Shown: positions 7,089-17,300 of the stretch, in pieces | How positions within the stretch are numbered: position 1 is the stretch's first letter | Layout of the letters: every line of letters starts with the position of its first letter | Source: Chloroflexota bacterium | GTDB taxonomy: Bacteria; Chloroflexota; Anaerolineae; Anaerolineales; Villigracilaceae | Reading direction: 5' to 3' | NCBI GenBank assembly: GCA_026390015.1 | Contig: JAPLGS010000073.1 | Coordinates: forward strand, 1 to 54,977 | Length of the DNA stretch: 54,977 bases | The notes under the pieces: model-generated | Databases searched by the model: none | Told to the model about the DNA's origin: nothing | What the model saw: the letters and a program-made list of their open reading frames with translations, nothing else | Translations under genes and position numbers: made by a program

Positions 7089-10000
7089 TCACGGCCCTTT
7101 GGGACATACATCCATATGCAAATACTGGCGACATTCTTCTTTAGTCAATGTGCGTGTGACGCGGGACTTTGCCAGTGCGATCACATCTTGAATTTGCAGA
7201 TAGAAAATGGAGATACCCGACTTGCCACCCACAGCAAGTTGTTTTCCGTCAGGACTGAATGCAACACTAGTAGCACCATCGCTATCTACATAAAGGGTCA
7301 ACAAATTTGCGCCATTGGTCACATCCCATAGTCGAGTAGTGCCATCAAAGCCGACTGTGGCAAGCAGATTCCCTTCCGGGTTGAATTTGATTCCCCAAAT
7401 AGTTAATGCTTCATTTTTCACTGTCCACAGTTTTGTTCCCTTCAACGCATCCCAAATGCTAACGGTACCATCCATACCTCCTATAGCAAGTAGTTTTCCA
7501 TCAGGGCTGTAGTCAATGGATGATGGATCATAGAAATCCAAAGTGTCTAACTTTTCTCCTGTAGTGGCATCCCAAATAACCACTCCAGCTAACAATGTCC
7601 TATTACCAGTGGCAATTTGTTTTCCATCAGGGCTATAAGCCACTGCATAAGCGGGGGCAGCAACATCAAGCGTCAATGAATAGTCTCCAAGTGTGAGTAA
7701 TGACCTCCCGCTGACAATATCCCATACAATAACTGATCCATCATTGTTTGCGCTAGCAAGATGAGTTCCCGACGGCGAAAAAACAATTTTATTAATCGTA
7801 TCCTTAGCACCAGCCAGCGTGATATTCTCTTTACCGGTATTGGCATCCCAAATCGTAATGGTATTATCTTCGTTTATACTGGCAACAAGCTTTCCATCAG
7901 GATTGTATGCAGTGGCAATATTATTGATTTTGCCCACCTTCAATTGCTTTAATTCTTTGCCGGAAACAGCGTCCCATATTCTGGCAGTATTGTCTGTATA
8001 GTTAGTCAGAATGCGTGTCCCATCCGGGCTATAACTAACTGTCCGAAACCAAAGTGTGGCTTCAAATGGATTATGCGTAAAAGGGATAGAAAGGGATTCG
8101 CTGGGAGTTGTGAGGTCCCAAACCCGAACAGTACCATCATAACTGGATGATGCCAGACTCTTGCCGTCTGGGCTAAAAGAAATACCACTGATGGAATCTG
8201 TATGACCGGCTAACGTGTACATCACCTGTTTGGTTGTGGTATCCCACACCCTCACTTTTTGATCATAACCTCCGGTCGCCGCCAACCTTCCATCTTTACT
8301 AAAAGCAATATCCATAATGTAGCCTGGGTCACCAATTTTGCCACTGAACAATTTTTCTCCGGTTGAAGCGTTCCATATATTTATATTTATTGCTCCCCAA
8401 CCAACTGCAGTTATGCGTGTACCATCCGGACTAAAGGCAACAGCGTAAATGGATGTATTTTTTTCTACTATCTCAACGGGCAGGGTAAGCAGTTCCTGTC
8501 CCGAATTTGCATCCCAGACCCGAACGATATTGTCATTGCCGCCAGAAGCGACCCGTTTTCCATCCGGGCTAAATGCAACGCCAAAAACTTCCTTTCCGTG
8601 GCCGGAAAAAGTGAGCAATTCCTTACCGCTGAAGGCATCCCAAATTTTTGCTGTACCATCATTGCTCACTGTCACCAGGCGGGTTCCATCCGGACTGAAT
8701 GCAATATTATTAACCCCATTGGTGTGACCTCTAAGAGTGAATATTTCTTTTCCGCTGATTGCATCCCATACTTTTGCAGTATGGTTATTGCTGGCTGTAG
8801 AAACGCGCTTTCCATCCGGGCTGTAAACAATTTTCTTAACTATATCGGTGTGACCCAGATAAAATAGAAGATTGCCGGTATGAGCATCCCAAATTCTAGC
8901 AGTACTACTACTATCAGATGTAGCGATTTGGCTTCCATCCGGGCTATAGTTAACACTAAGGTAACCATAAATTGGTCCCAATTTATTTAGGTTAAAAATA
9001 ACCCGTGAAGAACGAATGGAACGATGCAGGGCATTTTCCGCTTCAATGGTATGAGTTGTGGATTCAGCCTGTAATGCCAGTAAAATACTGCGCTCAGGAT
9101 CTGCATCAAGATTGCTAATGGCGGCAGCCGCTAATTCTCTGGACACAGCAATTTTTTCATTTGCATTCGCAGTTGCCTCATTTTGTTGCGCTATAGTTGC
9201 GTTCTTGTTCGCTTGATTTCCAAAGAACGCTGCAACGCCTGCAAATACAACCGCAAGAACCAAAGCACTCGTTAGGAATACTGCCCGTTGTCTTAATCGT
9301 TTTGCAGATTGTGTTTGCAATTCGGCGCGGCTTGATTCTGTCTCTGCCAGTTTACGTGCTGACTCCAATTCACGCTGTTGTCTTGTAGCTTCTTCCATTT
9401 CTCGTTGATCTCGCGCAGTCATACTGGCTTTCAAATAATCAATTTCATGCTGTGTCAACGCAATTGCCGAGCTCACTGTCCAGCCTTCATATTGCGCTAA
9501 CTTGGTGCCGCTCAGTAAAAAGCTGGTATCACGATGCGCATCCATCCATTCGGATGCAGCTATTGAAAGTTGTCTCTGCATCCGCACCACGGTGCGACTT
9601 TCTTCCAACCAGCCGCGCAATCGCGGCCACTCGCGGATGATGGCTTCATGCGCCACTTCAACCGTCGGGCCGCGTGTGCCCGGATCACGGTCAAAGGAAA
9701 GCAGGCGCGCGTTTCCAAATGCATCCAGTGTCGCTTTGAATGTTTTGGAAACTTTCCTCAGATCCATATCACTAAATTTCAAATTTTCCAATTCATATAT
9801 CAAAACCCGGCGGCGGGTATCTTCCACACCTTCACCGAGCGTGACAAGACGCAGGAAGATCTGCTTTGCGATCAACTGACCTTCTTCATCCAAACTGCTA
9901 AATATTTCTTCGGCCCTTCGGCCGAGTGCGCCCATCACGCCGCCGATCTCAAGATAGGCAGATCTCGTCAGCGTATTCCCTGCGCGCTTTTCGTAGAGTT

Positions 10001-11912
10001 CAGTCAATGCATATTGGAGCAAAGGCAGTGTGCCGGGCTGGTCGCCGAGGTCATGCAATATCGCAGCGACAAGTCCGCTCTCAAGATGCAAACCAACCCG
10101 TTCAGCGGGCGAAGCGATCGTGCTTTCCAATTCATCCGGTGTGAGCGGCAGGACGATCTCCATGCGCTGATGGATCAGCTCGCCGAAGTCAACATATCCA
10201 AGCGGACGGTCGATAAAATCTGCGCGCATGGTCAAAATGACTCGAATGCGGCTGCTCTCATCCAGAATCGCGTTCACAAGCAACCCGAGAAAACGCATAC
10301 GTTCGGTTTCATCCTGCAAGAGCGTGAACACTTCTTCAAATTGATCAATGACCAGCACCAGTTCAATGGATGGATCGTTTGGCAGGGAACGCCGCACAGC
10401 GCGGATCAGTCCACGGCTGTCTTTTTGGAATTGTTCGATCAGCGACGCGGGCGGGTTGACCGCGACCCGCAGCAGCGCGGCTTCGAGTTCTTCCAGTGGA
10501 TGAGCGCCGGGCATCATCTCGATGATGAACCAGTTCTCCGAGCCGGGCAATGCTCCGCGGCGGAGGGCAGGTATCAAGCCCGCTTTGACCACCGATGATT
10601 TTCCGCTTCCACTCGGCCCGACAATGGTCAGGAAACGCGACAGTTCTCCAGTATCCCCAAGCTTGATCAGCAATTGCTGGATCAACGATTCGCGTCCGTT
10701 GAAATCCTGCGCGTCCCCTTCACCGAACGCGCGTAATCCCTTGTAAGGGTTATCCATTTCAGTGAGAGGCCGCGACGAAACTGGCTTGCTTTTGAACTCA
10801 TGAAGATTAGCCCCCAATGCGCTTCGCAGATCATTCAACATCAATTCGACATTTTCATATCTTTGCAGCGGATCTTTCGCGGTCGCATGTTCGATCACAT
10901 CATCGAGCGATTTGGGCAAACCGATACGATACTCAGCAAGCAAAGGCAGGGGCGTGTTGAGATGTTGACTCATCACATCAAAAGGCGTATTCCCGCGGAA
11001 GGGAACTTTGCCTGTCAGAAGTTCATAAAGCATCACGCCCAGTGCGTAAATATCAGTTTGTGGGCGGACGAATTCCGAGCGGATCTGTTCCGGTGAAATA
11101 TAGTCCGGTGAACCGATGACCATGTCCGCCTGGGTCTCGGATGATGGACTGCTCAAATTCTTTGCGATACCGAAGTCAGCCAGATAGGCGTTGTTGTCTT
11201 CATCGAGTAAAACGTTGGCAGGTTTCAGGTCACGATGAACAACACCCGCGCGATGCGATGCGCTCAATGCGGAACCGATCTGCTCCATCATGCGTAAAAT
11301 AGTTTCAGAGGATAGTACCGTTCCACTGCGTAAAAGAGTTTGCACACTTCCACCGCGTAAAAGGCGCATGATCAGATACGCCACACTGGGCTCGCGCCAA
11401 TAATCATAAAGCGGAACAATGTGCGGATGTTCCAACCGCGCCACCAGCTGTGCCTCGGCTTCAAAGCGGCGGATGAAATCGGGATGATTGGCATACATCG
11501 GCAGGATGATCTTGATCGCCACTTCACGTTCAACCAAAGGCTGCACCGCGCGGTAAACTGCTCCCATCCCGCCGCTGCCAAGCCTCTCTCCCAAAGCATA
11601 TCCACGAATGGCGCGGCCGCTCAGATCCTCACTGCCGATCTCTTCGGGTGCTGGCATGGGAGTGATGTGTGGTTCTTCAAAGACACGTTCAATGCGCGCC
11701 AACTTCACAAAGGCAGACCGTTCTTCAAGTGGAATGTTCAATGCCATCGCAATGCGTTCAGCGATCTGTACCGATGGGCGCAGATCATCTGCTTCGATCT
11801 TACGCAAGGTGATCGGGGCACAGCCCACGCGCCGGGCCAATTCATCCTGGGTCAAACCCAGCTCACGGCGGCGGTTTTTTGCGATCAATCCAAAAGAATA
11901 TTCGTTGCTCAT
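7089..11912 (-). CDS. Giant XRE / Ser-Thr kinase / nSTAND NTPase / TM / WD40 signalling protein
   Basis: 1607 aa from the ATG at 11912 (GAGGG upstream; another ATG lies 12 bases earlier). Domains in order: XRE helix-turn-helix (about 6-60); Ser/Thr kinase (about 105-370) with GSGGMG loop, AIK lysine near 134, HRDLKPAN near 226 and DFG; an NPYKGLRAF linker typical of nSTAND1; NTPase with P-loop GPSGSGKSS near 432 and Walker B LVLVIDQFEE near 520; a membrane segment near 877-898; then 14 WD40 repeats (SPDG...WD) to about 1560, enough for two seven-bladed propellers; and a tail IALAKSRVTRTLTKEEC. The kinase and NTPase look intact. Such proteins belong to the STAND signalling/conflict class. A DNA-binding domain on a membrane-anchored protein is unusual. 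The trigger and output are unknown. Confidence 0.93.
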   Translation of the reverse strand: MSNEYSFGLIAKNRRRELGLTQDELARRVGCAPITLRKIEADDLRPSVQIAERIAMALNIPLEERSAFVKLARIERVFEEPHITPMPAPEEIGSEDLSGRAIRGYALGERLGSGGMGAVYRAVQPLVEREVAIKIILPMYANHPDFIRRFEAEAQLVARLEHPHIVPLYDYWREPSVAYLIMRLLRGGSVQTLLRSGTVLSSETILRMMEQIGSALSASHRAGVVHRDLKPANVLLDEDNNAYLADFGIAKNLSSPSSETQADMVIGSPDYISPEQIRSEFVRPQTDIYALGVMLYELLTGKVPFRGNTPFDVMSQHLNTPLPLLAEYRIGLPKSLDDVIEHATAKDPLQRYENVELMLNDLRSALGANLHEFKSKPVSSRPLTEMDNPYKGLRAFGEGDAQDFNGRESLIQQLLIKLGDTGELSRFLTIVGPSGSGKSSVVKAGLIPALRRGALPGSENWFIIEMMPGAHPLEELEAALLRVAVNPPASLIEQFQKDSRGLIRAVRRSLPNDPSIELVLVIDQFEEVFTLLQDETERMRFLGLLVNAILDESSRIRVILTMRADFIDRPLGYVDFGELIHQRMEIVLPLTPDELESTIASPAERVGLHLESGLVAAILHDLGDQPGTLPLLQYALTELYEKRAGNTLTRSAYLEIGGVMGALGRRAEEIFSSLDEEGQLIAKQIFLRLVTLGEGVEDTRRRVLIYELENLKFSDMDLRKVSKTFKATLDAFGNARLLSFDRDPGTRGPTVEVAHEAIIREWPRLRGWLEESRTVVRMQRQLSIAASEWMDAHRDTSFLLSGTKLAQYEGWTVSSAIALTQHEIDYLKASMTARDQREMEEATRQQRELESARKLAETESSRAELQTQSAKRLRQRAVFLTSALVLAVVFAGVAAFFGNQANKNATIAQQNEATANANEKIAVSRELAAAAISNLDADPERSILLALQAESTTHTIEAENALHRSIRSSRVIFNLNKLGPIYGYLSVNYSPDGSQIATSDSSSTARIWDAHTGNLLFYLGHTDIVKKIVYSPDGKRVSTASNNHTAKVWDAISGKEIFTLRGHTNGVNNIAFSPDGTRLVTVSNDGTAKIWDAFSGKELLTFSGHGKEVFGVAFSPDGKRVASGGNDNIVRVWDANSGQELLTLPVEIVEKNTSIYAVAFSPDGTRITAVGWGAININIWNASTGEKLFSGKIGDPGYIMDIAFSKDGRLAATGGYDQKVRVWDTTTKQVMYTLAGHTDSISGISFSPDGKSLASSSYDGTVRVWDLTTPSESLSIPFTHNPFEATLWFRTVSYSPDGTRILTNYTDNTARIWDAVSGKELKQLKVGKINNIATAYNPDGKLVASINEDNTITIWDANTGKENITLAGAKDTINKIVFSPSGTHLASANNDGSVIVWDIVSGRSLLTLGDYSLTLDVAAPAYAVAYSPDGKQIATGNRTLLAGVVIWDATTGEKLDTLDFYDPSSIDYSPDGKLLAIGGMDGTVSIWDALKGTKLWTVKNEALTIWGIKFNPEGNLLATVGFDGTTRLWDVTNGANLLTLYVDSDGATSVAFSPDGKQLAVGGKSGISIFYLQIQDVIALAKSRVTRTLTKEECRQYLHMDVCPKGP

Positions 11913-11958
11913 TTTCCCTCGCATTGTTGAGAATTGTGGGTGAACTTATCTTGTTACA

Positions 11959-11987
11959 ACTATACAACTTTAAGAATTGAAAATCAA
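11959..11987 (-). promoter_or_regulatory. Promoter of the WD40 kinase gene
   Basis: On the minus strand TTGATT (11982-11987) and TATAGT (11959-11964) are separated by exactly 17 bases, close to the sigma-70 consensus. The start codon is 47 bases downstream of the -10. Confidence 0.6.
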
Positions 11988-12004
11988 TGGTATTTGTTCA
12001 TTTG

Positions 12005-12044
12005 TATCGGTTTTATATCGGTTTCTGCAGGGTCATAGCGGTAT
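12005..12044. promoter_or_regulatory. Repeated TATCGGTTT boxes between divergent promoters (possible operator)
   Basis: TATCGGTTT occurs at 12005-12013 and 12016-12024, 11 bp apart (one helical turn), with a related TAGCGGTAT at 12036-12044. They lie between the two opposing promoters. A protein bound on one face of the helix could control both; the XRE domain of the adjacent gene is a natural candidate, but that is inference. Confidence 0.4.
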
Positions 12045-12045
12045 A

Positions 12046-12074
12046 TTGGATAACAATAAATTTCCAGATATAAT
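12046..12074 (+). promoter_or_regulatory. Promoter of the SulP transporter operon
   Basis: TTGGAT (12046-12051) and a perfect TATAAT (12069-12074) are spaced by 17 bases. The likely ATG at 12116 is 41 bases downstream. Confidence 0.6.
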
Positions 12075-12115
12075 CAATGAAATTATTCCAAATTCAAATA
12101 TGAGTGGGTGTCACT

Positions 12116-14353
12116 ATGGATCAGACTGTGAAAGGGAATATTCTTCACTTGGTACGCGATGAATTCCAGTCGAAGCGGTTATTACCCGCTCTCATGATGG
12201 GGACAATTTCCGGCCTGGTGGAAGTGATCTTTGCCCTTGCGATCGCGAGCCTGGTATTCAATGGTGACCTGGCCGTCTTCCTTCCATATGGCTTTGGTAT
12301 TTCACTGTTCAGTTCCGTAATCTTGCTGATCGGCACATCTCTGACAAGTTCAGTTTCAGGCGTCTTCAGCAGCGTTGATGATATCCCAACGGTTGTGATG
12401 GCAGTCATTGCAGCCTCACTGGCTGGCACACTGGCCGCTGCGGGCAGTACAGAAAAACTTGCCACCATCCTTGTAACTATTGCGCTCACCACCATTTTGA
12501 CAGGTGTTCTTTTCCTGACAGTAGGTTACTTCGGCCTGGGTAAACTGGTGCGCTTTATTCCCTATCCAGTCATGGGCGGATTTCTAGCCGGGACCGGCTG
12601 GATGTTGGTGCAAGGTTCTTTCGGGGTTATGACAGATTATGAACTCATCCCCTCAAACCTTCCAGCGCTCCTCCAGTCACAACAACTGATCCTATGGATA
12701 CCCGGTGTTTTATTCGCTGTTGCCTTGTTCTTTGGCATGCAACGCTTCGACCACTTTCTGACCATGCCCATAATTTTTCTGGGAGTTACCGGCTTGTTTT
12801 ATCTTACTTTCCTGCTGACTGGCACATCCATTCAGGATGCAACATCACGCGGAATCTTGCTTGGAAAAGTGGGCGGCGACGCGATCTGGCAGCCGTTTGC
12901 GCTTGGCAGTAGGTTGCTCACCGCGAATTGGTCGGCCATCCTGGGGCAAGGCGGCAATATCGCGATCGTACTCATCTTGAGCATGATCGGCTTCCTGTTG
13001 AACGCCTCCGCCCTTGAATTAACCAATCGCCAGGAGATTCACCTCAACCAGGAATTAAAATCGGTTGGCATTGTCAACATAGTATCTGGCTTGCTCGGCG
13101 GCATGGTGGGCTACCACCTGTTGGGCGATACTGCTTTGAATTATCGTGTTGGCGCAAAAGGCAAATTACCCGGCATCATAACCGGCATCGTTTGCGCAGG
13201 AACATTTCTGTTGGGTGCGCCTTTGCTCGTCTATCTCCCGCGTGCGCTTTTGGGCGGATTTTTATTTTTCCTGGGACTCGACTTTCTGGTGGAATGGGTT
13301 ATAGAGGGTTGGAAGAAACTTTCCCGCAGTGATTATTTCGTCACGCTTCTGATTCTGATCACGATCGCAACCACGAACTTTTTGATCGGGATCGGAGTGG
13401 GGTTGGTGGCGGCGATCGTTCTGTTTGTGGTGAATTACAGCAAGATCAATGTGGTACACCATGCGCTTTCAGGAGCAGAGATCAAGAGCAATGTCGAACG
13501 TTGCGCCTATCATCAGCGTGTATTGAAGGACAAGTTGGGACAACATATTTATGTTCTTGAATTACAGGGCTTTCTCTTTTTTGGCTCAGCCAATGCTCTG
13601 TTGGATCAAGTTCGTGAACGGCTCGCGGATGCGGCTCAACCCAGGCTCCGCTATCTCGTATTTGACTTTCAGCGCGTGAGTGGATTCGACTCTTCGGCTG
13701 TCATGAGTTTCGTCAAATGCAGACAGATCGCAGAAACCCAGAATATCACTTTGGTGCTGACTCATCTATCAGCCGAAATGCAGAAACGCTTTGAGATGGA
13801 TGATCTGTCTGAAAACCGGGCAGGGATTCGCGTCTTCCGGGATCTCGATCACGGCCTCGAATGGTGTGAGGAGCAGCTGCTTGATATTGAACAGGTCACA
13901 GCTTTGCATACGCCGGTCACGTTGAGCGCTCAACTGGCAGACAGCGGTTTTGAAAAGAGTAATACCAAACGCTTATTAAATTATTTGGAAAGAGTCACCT
14001 TCAAGGCAGGTGAAAACTTGATCCATCAGGGAGCTGAAGCAGACCAAATGTATTTTATCGAAATGGGCGCGGCGTCTGTGTATCTCGAATTGGGGAATCA
14101 ACAACGGATGCGGCTGCAAACGCTTGGGTTGGGAACGGCCATCGGAGAACCGGGTTTATATATGGGGACAACTTCCTCGTCCTCAGTGATCGCCGATATG
14201 CCGGTCACTGCCTATCGCCTGACGCGCACCGCGCTGGCAGAGATGAAACAGAAGGAACCTGAACTGGCGGCAACCTTCCATGAATTTGCAGCCCGATTAC
14301 TTTCGGAGAGATTGACTTCGATCACCCGCACACTCGAAGCAGTTCTAAAGTGA
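12116..14353 (+). CDS. SulP-family transporter with STAS and cyclic-nucleotide-binding-like domains
   Basis: 745 aa from the ATG at 12116; an in-frame GTG at 12104 is an alternative. About residues 15-430 are a polytopic SulP anion-transporter domain, about 455-570 a STAS domain (VLELQGFLFFGSANALL ... LVFDFQRVSGFDSSA), and about 610-740 a Crp-like cNMP-binding fold. In the last domain the phosphate cassette keeps the Glu (IGEPGLYMG) but the Arg that normally binds the cyclic phosphate is replaced by Ser (SSSSVIA), so cNMP binding is doubtful. The gene ends four bases before the start of the kinase/cyclase gene, so the two are co-expressed. Substrate unknown: sulfate, bicarbonate or another anion. 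Confidence 0.92.
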   Translation: MDQTVKGNILHLVRDEFQSKRLLPALMMGTISGLVEVIFALAIASLVFNGDLAVFLPYGFGISLFSSVILLIGTSLTSSVSGVFSSVDDIPTVVMAVIAASLAGTLAAAGSTEKLATILVTIALTTILTGVLFLTVGYFGLGKLVRFIPYPVMGGFLAGTGWMLVQGSFGVMTDYELIPSNLPALLQSQQLILWIPGVLFAVALFFGMQRFDHFLTMPIIFLGVTGLFYLTFLLTGTSIQDATSRGILLGKVGGDAIWQPFALGSRLLTANWSAILGQGGNIAIVLILSMIGFLLNASALELTNRQEIHLNQELKSVGIVNIVSGLLGGMVGYHLLGDTALNYRVGAKGKLPGIITGIVCAGTFLLGAPLLVYLPRALLGGFLFFLGLDFLVEWVIEGWKKLSRSDYFVTLLILITIATTNFLIGIGVGLVAAIVLFVVNYSKINVVHHALSGAEIKSNVERCAYHQRVLKDKLGQHIYVLELQGFLFFGSANALLDQVRERLADAAQPRLRYLVFDFQRVSGFDSSAVMSFVKCRQIAETQNITLVLTHLSAEMQKRFEMDDLSENRAGIRVFRDLDHGLEWCEEQLLDIEQVTALHTPVTLSAQLADSGFEKSNTKRLLNYLERVTFKAGENLIHQGAEADQMYFIEMGAASVYLELGNQQRMRLQTLGLGTAIGEPGLYMGTTSSSSVIADMPVTAYRLTRTALAEMKQKEPELAATFHEFAARLLSERLTSITRTLEAVLK

Positions 14354-14357
14354 GCTT

Positions 14358-17300
14358 ATGGAAAAATTCATCATTGCCAATCGGTTTGAGATCAACGACC
14401 TTGAAAAAGATCTGCTCGGGCGCGGCGGTATGGGGGTTGTCTATCGCGCCACTGATAACCAGAGCGGTGAAACAGTTGCGGTTAAGACACTAAATTCCGA
14501 GGCGCTCTCGCATGAGCCCAACATCCTCGAACGCTTTCAACGTGAAGGTGATGCGCTGCGCCAGCTCAACCATCCCAATATCGTAAAGTTCATCACCGCC
14601 ATTGAATCGCATGGACAGCATTATTTGGTGATGGAATTTGTGGATGGAGGCAGTTTGCAGAGTCTGCTTGCAAAGCATGGGCAACTCTCCAGCCAGCGCT
14701 CAGTCGAGATCGGCCTTGATCTGGCAGATGCCCTGACGCGCGCTCATCATTTGGGAATCGTTTATCGTGACCTCAAGCCTGCGAACGTGCTGCTTGCGCA
14801 GGATGGCACACCGCGCCTGACTGATTTTGGAATCGCTCAACTGGCTGACAGTTCGCGCCTGACGCAAACGGGTGTTCTGGTTGGCACCGTGAACTATCTC
14901 AGCCCTGAAGCGCTCAGCGGGGAAGTACTGGATTTCCGAACGGACATCTGGGCGTTTGGGGTGCTGATGTTTGAAATGCTAACCGGACGCCTGCCATTCA
15001 CCGGTGATAATCTCACTGCCCGCATCACTGCGACTCTCACTCAGCCGGTGCCTGACCTGACTCGATATGATCTGGATATACCCAAACCGCTGGCGGACTT
15101 GATCTACCACATGTTGGAGAAAGACCGCCAGCAGCGCATCCCCAGCATGCGGCAGGTGGGAGCCGAGTTGGAGTCATTGTTGAACGGCTGGCAGGGGAAT
15201 CCGATTTCAAGCGAAAGTCGTTTTGAATCTCCCAGCCTATTCACGCAAAACGCAAATCATGAACTTCCCACCGGCACAGTCACGTTTCTTTTTACCGATA
15301 TTGAAGGCAGCACAAAACTTGCACAAAAATTTCCCGATGCCATCCGTGCCCTGATCGCCCGTCATAATGAGATATTGACTCAGGTATTTGAATCGCAGCA
15401 TGGATACATCTTCCAGATCATCGGAGATTCTTTTGCTGCCGCATTTCATAACGCCAATGATGCAGTGAATGCCGCATTGGAAGCGCAGCGTAAACTTCAT
15501 AATGAAGCATGGGCTCCCGCGCCCATCAAAGTGCGCATGGGGATTCATACCGGCGCGGCGCAATTGCAAATTGAATCTAAAGACACTCCATATTCAGGCT
15601 ATGCCACGCTGGCATTGACCCAGCGTATTTCGTCCGCGGGACATGGCGGACAGATTCTGATCTCAAGCGCAACTGAGAATTTATCGCGCGGACAATTACC
15701 AAAAGATGCGGCTTTGCGTGATATGGGTGAAAAGAATTTGAAAGATATTTTTCTGTCGGAGCGCATTTATCAATTGAATGTTCCAGACCTGCCGTCTGAA
15801 TTTCCCGCGTTGAAAACGTACGAAAAGACCAGACATAATCTGCCTTTGCAACTGACAACCTTTATTGGCCGCGAAAAAGAAGTGGAGCAGATCAAGAAAC
15901 GGCTGGAGAAAAATCATCTGGTGACGCTGACCGGTTCGGGCGGCATCGGCAAGACGCGGCTTTCAATTCAAGTTGCTTCGGAATTATTACCGGAATATCC
16001 AATTGGCGTCTGGTTGGTGGAACTCGCGCCATTGACCAACCCCGCGCTTGTGCCGCAATCTGTGTGCGCGGCATTGGGAGTCACACCGGAAGGAAACACA
16101 TCCGCGCTGGATGCCTTGATCAACTACATGCGCACGAAGAAAATATTATTGGTGGTGGATAACTGCGAACATCTGATCGATGCCTGCGCGCAACTCTGTG
16201 ATTCGCTCTTGCATGCCTGCGCGGATTTGCGGATCATCGCCAGCAGCCGCGAAGCCTTGGGCATCGAAGGTGAAAATGCGTATCGTGTACCTTCTCTCTC
16301 TCTGCCAAATGTCAAAAGCGGACTGCGCGTCATTGAAGGATCGGAGGCGGTCAAGTTGTTCATGGAACGTGCGACAACTATGTCGCCAGAATTTGGGATA
16401 ACCGAAGCCAACGCGCCCGCCATCGCACAGATCTGCCTGCGGCTAGATGGAATTGCATTAGCAATTGAGCTTGCCGCGTCACGTGTCAAGATGTTGAAAG
16501 TGGAACAGATCGCAACGAGATTGGATGATGCGTTCCGTTTGTTGACCGGCGGTAGCCGCACCGCCTTGCCACGCCAGCAGACATTGCGTGCGTTGATCGA
16601 TTGGAGTTACAACTTACTTCCTGATGAAGAGAAAACTTTCTTGCGAAGGCTCTCAGTCTTTATGGGAGGATGGACTCTCGAAGCGGCGGAAGCAATTTGC
16701 GGTAATGCCGATGCGCTTGATCTGTTGACTCATCTCGTTGACAAGTCTCTTGTATCCGTGGATTACGAACATGGCGATGAAACCCGCTATTATCTGCTTG
16801 AGACCGTGCGTCAGTATGCACGCGAGAAATTAGTTGAAAGTGGGGAGAGTGAATTCGCGCGTGAACGACACTTGGAATATTACATGCTATTGGCAGAGGC
16901 TAATGAAGCCACGCGAAAAACACCTGAGCAAATGCTGGCGTATCAACAAATGAAAATGGAACTCGATAACTTTCGTCTTGCCCTAGGCTGGTCTTTAGGA
17001 GAAGATACAAACAATCATTTTTGTGAAAAGGGATTGCGCTTGGCAAATTCCCTTGATTGGGAGGAGATATCTACTGAAGAAGGATTAAATTGGTTGCAAA
17101 AGGGATTATCACTAATTTCAAATGATGATCCTATGTTTGACCTTACTCGTGCCAGAACCATGACGTATCTAGGGCGTTTGTTCGTAAACATGAGTGAGAG
17201 CCAGTATGGGATCGACTTATTGGAGAAAAGCCTTGCTATATATCAATCCAATAATCCACAGGATAAAAGTGATTGGGTGAATACGCTCTTGAACTTTGCA

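Noticed and set aside
9570-10598. 342-codon open frame antisense to the WD40 kinase gene
   Set aside because: Complement of the conserved NTPase domain; no family resemblance.
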